From Delphinapterus leucas (lineage: Eukaryota > Chordata > Mammalia > Artiodactyla > Monodontidae): a stretch of 64,000 nucleotides of DNA. The notes under the pieces were generated by a model. That model made no database searches. It saw only the letters and a list, made by a program, of their open reading frames with translations, and had not been told where the DNA came from. Below, piece by piece: positions 36,910 through 49,200 of this stretch; within the stretch, counting starts at the first letter, position 1; each line of letters starts with the position of its first letter. The stretch lies in the NCBI RefSeq assembly GCF_002288925.2, contig NW_022098043.1, positions 8,144,761 through 8,208,760 on the forward strand, given 5' to 3'. The translations under genes were made by a program, and so were the position numbers.

Positions 36910-39900
36910 AGGGGGACTGTGGGGGTCAAGGGAGGCACCTGGGGGCAGAGATGGGGAGGGGAGGCGGAGCATTGGGCGGTGGCAGGGCAGTGGGGAGAAG
37001 GAAGGGGGTGGAGCCAGGGGGGGAGGAGGGCAGTCCCTGGGGGAGAGGCAGGGGAGGGGCATGGGGCGGGGCTGCGAGGAGGGGGCGGGCCCGCGGCCCT
37101 CACCTTGCTCGATCTCTCGCTCGCGCTCCGCCAGCTGCTCGAAGTCGCGGATGATGGCGCGGGCCGCCAGGTGGTGGAAGGTCTCGCCCCACAGGTCGGG
37201 CTCGCGCGCGCCGCCCCTCTTGGGGCCGGGAGGCCCCAGCTCAAAGCTCACTTCCCACTGCAAAGGCTGGCTGTCGCGCAGGCCCTTGACCACGGCCTTG
37301 CCCAGCACGGGTCCTGGGCTGGCGGGCCTGCGGGGACTGGCCCGCTCCTCGGACTCAGCTAGGGGCTCCCAGTCCGAGGACGTCTCGGTCTCGAAGGCGG
37401 AGGGGTGATGGGACAGCTCTGGGGGCGGAGGGACAAGCGGGCTGTGATCTGAGCTGCAGGACAGGGGTTCCATTCCTAGGCGACATCATTCCTCCCCAGG
37501 ATGCAGACACCGCTAAGCAAGGACAGTCCCCCTCCCCCCTCCCGCCCCCAGGGAACACACAACTCTTTCCTTAGGAGAGCAGGGGTGGCACTGGCTTGTC
37601 CCCAAGAGTAGGGCAGACCCACCTCTCAGGAAGCCGGTACCTGAAGGGGCCAGATAGGGTGGCGGGTTACTCCACAGGTAGGACACCTGGGAGCCTCACA
37701 GGCAGCCCAAGGGCCAGGTTGATTGGGAGAGAGGGATTGGTGAGGTCATCTGGGAGGGATGGGCCACAGCAGATGCCCCCCTTCCAGGCTGGGCTACAGC
37801 CTAGGATTCCTCCCTGTCCCCAGTCAGGACTTGGACCCTGTGGGCACTTACCCAGGTCCCCAGGGCTGCAGCTGTCTGAGGCAGGCTTCAGACCAGACCC
37901 AAGATCCAGCTCGTTCATGGGGCTCCAAGCCTGGGTCTCCTGGCCGGAGGGCAGGAAGGGCTGGCAGCCTTGGGGCAGCAGAGAGGGCCTGCGGGCCACT
38001 AGGCCCCAGAGTCTGGGGCCCTGGCTCAGGTCCGGGCCACTGTTCAGCAAGGGCTAAGAATGCAAGAGGAAGGGGAGGAGACTGAGCTCCTGGTGGCTGG
38101 CCCCCTTCCCTCCACTCCCAGCCACAGCTCTTTCCCTGGCTGCCCCAGCTCCTCCTGGGGGACTGCCCCTGTAGTACCCAAGGACACATGACCTGCTCTC
38201 CATTACCCATGAGAAACATCAACACAAATAATCCCAAACCATGGATAAAGTCCAAACCAGGAAAACCGTGGAAAATCACATACCATGGATAATATTCTAA
38301 ACCCACCTTTTTTGGTTTTGGCCATAAAGTTTAAAACTCTGTGTGTGTTTGTAGTTATAATTATCAGCCTTTTCCCTTATGTCTTCTCATTTGTCATGCT
38401 TAAAAAGTCTTTCCTACTAAAAAAAATTCTAGAATTTTTGTGATTCTATTTTTGTTTAAATCTTTGATTCACAAAAAAATTTATTTTGATGTAAGGAAAT
38501 AGAAAACAGCCTTTTCTTTGATTTTATGAAGAGTACAAACGTCATCACCATTTACTGAATACAGCTCATTCATTGAGTCCCTACGGCTTATCAGTTCTCT
38601 ACCTCTATCCTGACAAAGCTGTCATGTATATTTGGTTTTATTTCTGGACTTTCTGTTCTGTTTTGTGGATTTAATCTGTTTAATGCTAGTACAAAACACT
38701 TCAAAAGGCAAGGAGTAAACTGGGAAATATATTTGCAACACGCATGACAAAGATCGTTTTCAAGAAAATGCTCTTTAAATCACTGGGGTGGAGGAGAAGG
38801 GAGATAAACTCAATAGGATAATGGGTTAAGGGCATCTGCAGGCAGTTCATAGGAAGAGGATTCTATAAGCCCATGAAAAAATGCTCAGTCTCATGAGCAT
38901 TGCTCTAAATTGAAATAAGTTATGATTTTTTTAATCTTCTGGATTAGCAAATATTTAAATGTTTGATGACAACCATAGTTGTCAACAAGGAGACAGTTTC
39001 TCATGGACTGTTGGTGGGACTCTGCACCGAAGCACACTTGTAAAAGAAGGATTTAGCTGTGTGCTATCTCTCAACAAGATGCACACTCTCCTCTGACCCA
39101 GCGATTCCACTTTTAGGAATTTAATTCTGTGGTAATACACAAGGATGCAAATATCCATGTGCCCGTATTGTATATTTATTACGGTACTGTTTGTAAAAGT
39201 GAAAATCTGGAAACTGTCTAAATGTCCATCGCTAGGGGTTGGTAAATACGTTATGGTACATCCACGCAGTGGAAAACCATACAACAGTGAAATGAAAGAG
39301 GCAGATTTTTTCCAGACCAATATGGGAAGATGTTCAAGATAGAGTTTATTTCAAAAAAGTAAATTGCAACTGTTCTATATTTTGATTGTGGAGAGAGTTA
39401 CATGACTACATGCATTTGTCAGAACTCATAGAGCTGTTCACTGAAAAGAATAATGTTACTGCATATAAAAAGTGAATTAAAAAGACATTTAAAAAGTAAA
39501 TTGGAGAGCAGTTTGTATATGTGATTGTTCAAAACATATATGTGTGTCGCATATGTGTGCTTTTTAGTGTGTGTAGTATTTCTGGAAGGGAACACCCAAA
39601 ACCAAGTGGGTCAGGGCACAGGGGAGGGGGACTTTTATTTTTACTTTATATTCAACTGAACTGTTCGAGAGTTTTTTTTATTGAAAACTCTGAGTACGTA
39701 TTACTTTTGTAATTAAAGGATATTAAATTAGTTAAAAATAAATTTTGCGCCTCTGGGAACACATATATCTGCCTGGAAGGAGGAGGGGATGGGGGGACAA
39801 AGGCACTTTCGGGTGTAACAGAGAGAAAAAGTGCCTCTTAGTTTTTAGGCTAACAGTTAACCATGGGGTCTTTTTCATCTCTATCAAATATTTACTGGAA

Positions 39901-40238
39901 TGAGGCCTGTGCGTCCCCATTAGATGGGGTCTCCTTGGGGCAGGAGCTAGATTCATCCTTCCTGTTTCCTCTGGGCCTGAGGTCCTGGGGATGGTACAAG
40001 GGTGTGGGAGATGAAAGGGACTGCTCTGTCTTAGGACGGCCTCAGTGGGAACTGGTACCCAGCCAAGGTTGCTGGGTCCCAGGGCATCCCTAACCTCTTT
40101 ACCACAGCAGAGACTGGGATTCCCCCTACCCCTGCCCCACCATCACCAGCACACTGAGAAACAGAAGCTGCTACAGTTTCCATAGCAACAAGTTAGTCTA
40201 AGATTCAGCCCCCTTCACCCAGCCATAGGCTGCAGGGA

Positions 40239-40276
<38 letters not shown>

Positions 40277-43200
40277 ATGCATATACATTCACACAAGTGT
40301 ATTGGAGATAGATTGTGGAAGAAGCCAAGCAGGGAATGGGGAGAGATGAACAAAGACGGGCAAGAAGTGAGGAAGAGAGCTGCCCAGCTGCCCAGAGCTC
40401 TCACCAAGTAGAGTTGCATTTAAAGGACACCTACTGTGCGCCAGGTGCTGCACTAGACACTTCACCTTTTATCAGCCAATGCTGGAAGAGTCCTCCAGCT
40501 GCAGTTGGCTCCCAGGAAACATCTGTTGATGGCTGCTAGCTCAATCATCTGACAAGCTATTCTCATCATGTCATAGATGAAGAAATTGGGGCTCAGAGAG
40601 GCTAAGCAACATGCTTGAGGGGCAGAGTCTGCCCGATTCCAAGGTCAGTATCTTCCAACAGCATCGAGTGGCTCCTGGCTAAGCACAGAGGAGAGCCTTC
40701 AGGGGCAAGGTGGCAGTGTCCCCGCCTTTGGGGAGCATAGGGGGCTTATGTGTATTTGGAGGTGGGGAGAGATGGGGGTTATGGGTGGGAATGGGAGAGC
40801 GAAAGGCTACTTTTATGGAACCACAGACTCACAATGACAAAGCTACATAAAGCCCATTCTTAAGAAAATGGGATAAGGCATACAGATAATAGCAAATACC
40901 AATTTGGTTTAGGACAGTGATTCTCAGCCTGGTGGTTTTGCCCCCCTCCCCTGGGGACATTTGGCAGGGTCTGCAGATGTTTTTGGCTGTCCTGACCGGG
41001 GATGGTATTGTCCCTGGAATCCAATGGGTAGAGGCCAGGGAGGCTGCCCAACATTCCACAGTGCACAGGACAGCCTCCACAGAAAAGAATTCCCGTGTCC
41101 ATAGTGTGGGAGCTGAGAAACCCTGGTCTGGCCGGACACTGGATGACTGGTCCTGCTGTGCTTCTAACTCTGAGATGATCTCTGCCCCGTGTGAATGTAC
41201 AGCCTTGGGGTTTTCAGAAGGTGCAGAAGGTGACAGAGAGGGGAAAAGAAGGGCTTTTCAGGAAGAAGGTCCTTCGCTGCAATCCCTTGATTGGCTGTGT
41301 GACCCTGGGTAAGTCACTTTACCTCTCTGACCCTCAATTTCCGCATCTGTACGGAGTGGGGGTTGCTGGCCCCCACATTCCCTCCTTTCCAAGGGGTGCT
41401 GTAAAATCAAATGAGAGTGTAGATGGGGGTGCTCCTTGCCAACTGGGAAGTTTTATGAGCAGAGAATGGGTGATGTCATTGACCAATGGGTATCATTATT
41501 AGGAAGTTTTCATTGGAGGTCAGGCAGGTGAAGATCCAGAAAAAGGAGGAAGAAGTGACTCACTTCACTGTAAATTGTGGTCAAGCTCCATCCTTATGGC
41601 TGAAGCAGGAGACAGAGCTCTTCCCCATCTATGGCCACCCCCAACTCCAATATGCCCTACTTGGGTACCTGCAAATCAATCTGCCACCGCGGAGCATCCA
41701 GGCTGGTCTGCTTGGTGAGGTCCTGCAGCTTGGTTTTCCTCAGTGGGTATCTCCTGGCAGCTGTTGTGGGGTCGCTGGCCGTAAGGGCCCTTGGAGAGGG
41801 CTTGTGGGTGGTGATCTGGTTGGTGCTGTATGCCCGCCGTCGCTGGGAGAAGTCTAGACCTGGGCAGGAGTGGAGACAGGGAAGCCATCAGGGTGGAGGA
41901 CAGTGGGGAAAGAGAGAGGAGCTTGCATACCCCTTTCTTGCTTGGAAACTTCTTGAGTTTTCCACTGCTTACCTACTGAAATATGTGCAGATGCCTCACC
42001 TCACCTGGCATTCAAAGCGTTGCCTAACCTAGCTCTAATCTGTCCACCCAGCTACCCTCCTTTCTGCTCATTTCTTAAGGTATTATGTGCTCCAAGTATA
42101 CCAGTTGTGTCTGCGTTTTCTAGGAATGACACCTCCACGTCTCTGCTTGGGCAGTTTCTGCTGCTGCCTGGCATCTCCTCTCCCTCCCCACTTCTAAGAA
42201 CCACTGCCCTCATTATGTCTTTGTTAATATCCTCTACCAGATGTTCTTTTCCCTGGGATCCTTACAGTTTGTTAAACTTTCTTGTGGTCCATGTCATTCT
42301 GCTTTCTAAGAGAGTTAATGCCAGTTGTATCTCTCTCACTAGATGGAGAACTTCTGAGGGACAAGTGCCATGTTTGAGTCATCTTTGCTTCCCACACTGC
42401 GCTCAGTACCTAGCCTTAATAGGTCATCAGTAATTACCCCCTGAATGGAAACTAAAACCATAAAGAGGTTTTGGAGGAAGACAGGTCTAAACTCTTTATC
42501 TGTGCTCTACCTCTTTCAAGTTCCATGTGCTTAGTCATGTTGCTAAAATTCTCCAAGTTTCAGTTCCCTCATCTGTAAAGTTGGTATTATAGTACCCACC
42601 TCCACAGCTGCTAACCGTTCAATGAGATTGTAAAAAGTGCTTAACACATAATAAGTGTTCAGTAAAAATGTAGCAATCATGGCCTCCCTGGAGAAGGGAG
42701 TAAAGCTCAAAGAACAACTGACTGACCAGGACTGGTGGCAGAGTCTCCGCTGGATGGCTGGGCATCTTTGGCCTGCCTCAGGTTGAAGGGTGTCCCCAAG
42801 CTCTTGGCACAGTCTCCACTGTCTGGGCTAGGTCCCTCATCCTGTGAGTGGTAGAAGACAGAGCTGCCGGACTCCTGAGAGTGTAGCATGCTGTATCTCT
42901 TGTCCTGGAGGGAGGGAGAGAAAAGAGGGTTTAGAGTGAGGCTGGATGTCAGGAAGGACATCCAAAGGGCAGCAAGGGGTGTGAGAGGAGATGGTGGAGG
43001 TTCTACCTTTGAAGAACTGAAATAATAAGAAAATTTTTTGCTTGCTTGGGGAATTTAGGCAGACTCCTGCCTAAATTTAAGGGATGGTGAATGGAGGTGG
43101 TTTTTCATATCACTTATGCTGTTTATATTTTTAATCATATTCTTTATTAAATGCTAAAAAAGTGTAATTCTAAATGCTACTGCTGTCTCCAAATAGATAA

Positions 43201-46200
43201 CCAAAAATAACAGCATGAACCATCTGTTCCTTTTGTTTCATTCTCCATGATATAAACATATATAAAAATATAAGGGCTTATTGGGGTCATCTTGTGTTAC
43301 AAAAGCTGGACCATATTACTTACATTTATCAGTAGCTTGAACTTTGCACTTAAAACATTTTGGAAATCTTTCACGTCAACTATTCTTTTAAACATTTGGC
43401 TGTACGATATTCTACCACCCCTTTTTATTAAGCATTCGCTTTGTGGCCATTTTTTTTTTTGCCACCATAAAAAATGCTACAATAAATCCTTGACCATGAA
43501 TCTATTACATCACTTTTATTTCTATGTGTTTGATTCTTAGGAGGTTTTTCTGGGTTGAAAAGGTATATATTTCTAATTTTATTAGTTATTTCTAGATCAC
43601 CTTCCGGGAGGGTAAGTCACGATTATACCCTTACCCAACAACTCTTCTAGTAGTAGGAGAAAGCATTGCCAGTCTCATGGGTAAGGAAAGGAGAATAGAT
43701 TTGACAGTCCCTGCTAGTAGTAAGGTCTGTGGATGATCTGCTACCTCTCAGACCTCCAAGAAAGGCCTGGATTGTGCAAAGTCTTGACCAGCATTTTGTT
43801 TAGCACGTTCTCCCTGCAGTTGAACACTCTAGTCTCCAAAACACTTTTACCGTTACTGACCATGGTTCTTAAGAGATTCCATAACACTTTAAAATCTGGA
43901 AATTTCAAATAAAATGTTAACTTCTCTTGAAAGATTGGAAACACATTTAACATAGGGTCCACATTCTTGCATGGTAACTGTTTGTTAGGGCCGAGTAGGG
44001 GCTGAGCATTTAGACAGAGTGTGTGCTCTCCAGTTTGCTGTATTCCTCACCACACCTTATTTCCTCTTATGGGGAATGTCTGCTATCTCTCATGACATTT
44101 GTCCCTTTAATTTTTACAACAAGCCCATTTCGTTCATTTTATACCTGCTCAATCCCTCTAGGCATTGAGTTTGTGTGACTCCTGCTTAAAAACAAAACAA
44201 GATGACAAATCCTTTAAAGGAGAGTGGAGAGACTTACTAACGAGGGAAGCTAGATGAGGAAATAGCATCTCAGGCAATCTTCTACATTTTAGTATGGATT
44301 CCACCTCCCTTTGAGAAGTTCCTCACTGTTATTCCACTTCTGCCACCACATACAAGAGAATTATCCATGTAAATGAATAAAACACAAATTCATCTAAGGA
44401 GATATGATCTGTCTAGAGTGTTCAGGGAAAGAAATCTGAGTGCCATTGTTCTGAATTGAACTATTCACCAAAATCACTTGGAGTAGATTATGCAAAATGC
44501 AGGTTCCTGGGCCTTATCTTCAGAGATTTTTATTCAGGGGACCTGGGTAGGAGCTAGGGTTCTGCATTTTAAACATGTTCCCCAAGTTCTCCTCTTGCAG
44601 GGAATCTTGAGAACCACATATTGAGATGGTAACATTTACCCAAGCAGTGTCACCATGACTGAATGTCCATGGCCTGACAACTATACCCCACAAGAGTAAA
44701 CCCAGATCCAATTGGCTCCTAGCTGCCACAAATAAATTGTCTTTCCAGCCAAGGATGGCTTTGTGGGAAGGGTTCTGGACCCCCACTGACCCCTGGAATT
44801 TCTAAAGTACTTACTGTTCTGGGATTGGAGATGTATAAGGAGGCATCACATACAATGCCATACCCCACCAGCCGTTCTCCAGGGAAGAGGGAGCTGGTGC
44901 TGACAGGTGAGATCAGGACCTCGGTAGTCTCAGGGAAGACCCACTCCACTGTCACATCACTCAGGACTGGGGCCATGGCCTTCTTCAGGGATTTGACCAT
45001 CTGTTGGACAGGGTCAGAACACAGGTTGGGGGGATGTGTGAATGGGGGTGTGCACAAATGAGGAGCCTGAAGACTATGTGGGTGTGAGCATGAGAAGAGG
45101 TAGCAGGGAAGAAGTGACAGTAGACTTTGGGCGGCTTGCCCAGCAGCAAACATGCCTCTGCGTTTCTTAGACTCCTAGAGCATCAGAGTTGGAGCAGATC
45201 TTTGCTTTCACCTTCTCTAAGCTTAGCATTTTATAAATGAGAAAAACCCAAGACTCAGAGTAGGGCTGTGATGAGCCTGGGGCACACAGAAAGTTTGTCT
45301 CAAAACATGGACTGAATAGTGACCTTGAGCAACTCAATTTACCTCCCTGGGCCACCGTGTCCCCTTCTGTTAAAGGGAGTTAGTAATTCTCAACTTTCAG
45401 TGTAGTTGGGAAGATACTGCATTTGAAGTATCTGCCACATGATAGGCATTCAACAAATGACACCTGGTTTAGCGCTTAGACAGTGGTTTAACGTCCCCTA
45501 GGACGTTAATGGACTGGATAGCTGGGGAAAAATGATTTGAGGATTGTGGCAGCCATAGAGGTGCACTCTCAAATTTCCCTTTGAGAAAGACTGTGTTCTT
45601 TTTTTTTTTTTTTTGGCTTAAAACAACAGCAATGTACTTTTTTTACAAGCTCTCGAGGCCAGTAGTCTGAAATGAGTCTTATGGGGCTAAACCCAAGCAT
45701 TTGGCAGTGCTGCTTTCCCCTGGAGGCTCTAGGAGAGAATCCCTTCCTTGCCTCTTCCAGCTTCTGGTGGCCGGTGGCATTCCTTAGCTTGCAACTGCAT
45801 CACTCCAATCTTGGCTTCTGATGTCACACTGTCTTCTCTTTATCTGAAGTCAAACCTCCCTCTGCTTTATTCTTTTTTTTTTTTTTTTTTACATCTTTAT
45901 GGGAGTATAATGGCTTTACAATGGTGTGTTAGTTTCTGCTTTATAACAAAGTGAATCAGTTATACGTATACATATGTTTCCATATCTCTTCCCTCTTGCG
46001 TCTCCCTCCCTCCCACCCTACCTATCCCACCCCTCCAGGAGACATAGACCTACTAGAGAATGCACCTGAGGATATGGGGAGGGGGAAGGGTAAGATGTGA
46101 CAAGACTGTGTTCTTTTGCTGCAAGGAATGCAGTTAGATGACAGTCTCCATGTGCAATGCCTCAGCTTTCAAACCAAGTTCACACCTCTCCCTGGAAGCC

Positions 46201-49200
46201 CCCAGGCAACAAATGAGCATGGCAGAGATATTAGTGCCTGGTCTTTCCACCCAACAGAGACAACCTAATGGGCAATTCTTGCTCCAGAGACCCCTGGTGG
46301 GTTGGATGAGACCCTGTCAGACCTGCACTGCAGTCTGAGGCTCTCCCTGACCAATCCTGCTTCCCTCCTTCCCTTTCACAAGTGTTGCATCTGCACGTGG
46401 ACTAAAAAGTTTCCCCTCCTGTTTCCTCCTCTTTTCCCTTCTACAGATTTTATCCCTCAAGACACCTCTTGCACTCTTAACTTCAGCTCTGTTTCTTGTT
46501 CTTGGAAGAGCTGGACTGACACAGGGATTTTCTAAGTGTTGGATTATTCGTGCCAATTATGCAAGACATGGAGAGAAGACTATAATTGCCTTGATTTCTG
46601 GGTCCTTTAGATTCTTCTGAGCCATCATTTGTCACCATCAGGAACATGGCCAGAAACGACCCCAAGCGCAACTCCTATCCATAGAGGCAGTGACTCCTTT
46701 GGGAACCCCAATCCTGCCCAGCCAGTGGATGGAGCATATGAGCCAGTGGCTGGAGACCAGGGCATCTAGTGTCCTGTACTAGCTCCAGGAAATGTCCACT
46801 CTGTGGTCTCCAACTCTGATTTTCACTGGGGTGCAGTGGAGTGCTCAGACTTGGGGTGAAATCCCAGCTTCATCACTGAGTTGCTGTGTGACCAGTGTGG
46901 GCCTCTGAGGTCCCAGCACCAGAAGAGATGGAGGCCCTTCTGCCTACCTTGGGTTGCAGCCGCTCCCCCTCCACCAGGAGCTCAGCACTGCCCTTGGACA
47001 CAGTTGCCAGCCCTTTCACCAGTCTGTGGCAGACGTTGGGTCCAATTCCAAAGCTGTAGCACCTGGAGGAGGGGGACAAGAGAGGCTGCTACTTCCCATC
47101 CTCTCTGCCATTTTTGTCCCCTGATGGGGAAAGGGGCAGACCATGATCCAGCAGAGCTATCTCAGAGCTGGCCCCAGCTTCAGGTAGAGGGTGAGGGAGA
47201 AGAAAGAGGGCCATCAGTGGGCATTCACATTCACACATGGACAGCCCATCGCCTCCCGCCCCAGCGCAGAGTCGAAGCAGGTAGGACTTCTTCTGCCTAG
47301 ACTGCTCTTTGAGACCTGGATGCAGAGGTGTGGGCATCTTATCCCTCCTGAACCACTGTGGGGAAAAAGCAAACTTTGAAGTTGGCCACACCATCCTGGA
47401 AGCAAAGCTCTGTAGGAATTGTGGGTCCCCTCTTCTCCTCCTGGCACTTTCCACGTTGCCCCAGCTCTGACATCCCCAGCCCAGGGCAGCCCAGAGTAAC
47501 CGAGCCCTAAACCTTCAGCCCTGTGCCCACCTGGTGGAGAAGGCATGGTTTCGCAGCAGCTCCAGCACCTTCCCGGTGTTGTTGACGGCACCATCTGTGA
47601 TGACGAAGAGCAGCCTCGGGTGGCCTCGGGGCACTGGCTGCCGGATGACCCACTTGAGCGGGGAGAGAATGTTGGTGCCACCCATGTCAGCTTGCATTCT
47701 CTGGATGTTGTCACAGGCCTTGGCCAAACTCTCCTGCAGAGAAGGGTCATGGGCAGGGGGATCGTCCCCAGGGTCATTATATGGTGTGGAGACTCTAAGC
47801 CCCTTGGAGGATGAATCCTTTGTTTCCCAGGATCTTAGTTCAGCCTCACTGGAGCTGACTCATGTTCCCAGTTTCATCTCTGCCCCACGCACAGGAAGAA
47901 TAGGTGGCCACTTTTTGGTGTGAGTCTGCCCAATAACACCACCTACCAATGCCCCAAATGCCACCATTCATGATGTATTAACCTACTGTTGTCCTTTCTT
48001 TGTTCCTCTTTCAAAATATAAACACCCCTGGAAAAGGTAGCGCATCAAGCCCTAACTGCCCAGCACAAATGAGGTTTCCTTTTCTGGTGAGTGAGGCAGG
48101 AGATATGGTGGAAAGACCACAAGACTAGAAATTTTAAGACTTGAGTCCTGGCCTGACTGTGGCACTAAATCCCTATGATACTCTGAGGAAACCATTTCCC
48201 CAATCTGGGTTTCAGATTTCCTCCCTCCTGGACCGACACTGTGAGACCCAACTGGTCAAGGATTCCTGCCACTGGATGGACGTCCCTGTAGCAAGGACAG
48301 ATTCTCACTGGACATCAGATGTTTTCCTGCTCCTGACTCAGGAAGATGCTCCTCCAACATCCACACTTGGAGTAATGGAATATAACAAAAGTCTTAAAAA
48401 ACTGTATATGTACCTTTGGAACCAGCAAGACTAGGCATTTATTCCAAGCGAATCATTAAGGATGTATGCAAAGTATTTGCTGCAAAGATAACTAAATAGA
48501 AAAAAATGGAGACAACTTAAATGCCCACCTGTAGCGGTTTCGTTAAACAAGTCGCAGCCTATCTGTGTAGTGGAATAGCAGGCAGCTATGGAAAACTACG
48601 TTGCAGGTGAATACTTACTAGCATGGACACATGCTCACGATAGGCTGTCTTGTTAGAAAAATAGGTTGCAGAAAGTATGGGAGGTCTAATCCTACCTTTA
48701 TTGAAAATGTATGTAAATGCTTAGAGCAAGAAGGGATTTATACTAAGCTCTTAACAGTGGTTTTTCTTTTCTTCTGACTGATCATGGGAGATTTTCAAAT
48801 TTTTCATTTTGATTATCTAGATTTCAAAATTGTGGGACAATCAATATATATTATTTCTGTATTTAAAAAACTGACAAGTAAGTTATTTTTAATTGAAAAG
48901 TGGCTCCTATGCCCTTCTTTCCTCCCTTCCCACCTGCCGTCTCTCTCTACCTCCCTTCCATCCTTCCCTCCCTTCCTTCCTTCCTTCCTGTTCCTAGACC
49001 TGGGTAAGATGTCCGCCACCCTCCCACCTTTATTTTGGCTGTGCTTCATGGCTTAGTAGGATCTCAGTTCCCCAACCAGGGATTGAACCTGGATCACAAC
49101 AGTGAAAGCCCGGACTCCTAACCACTAGGCCACCAGGGAACTCCCTAGGATGCTCCCATTTTGAACATCCTATTGGGGCCAAGGGTCCTCTAGTTACAAA

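Noticed and set aside
36451..37473. Long open frame running through the N gap
   Set aside because: Its middle is translated TG repeat (His-Thr) and Ns. Only 37418..37104 is real VWA5B1 exon; the rest is intron.
48915..49050. Open frames over the CCTT tract as a small coding gene
   Set aside because: They are translated low-complexity sequence with no homology signal.
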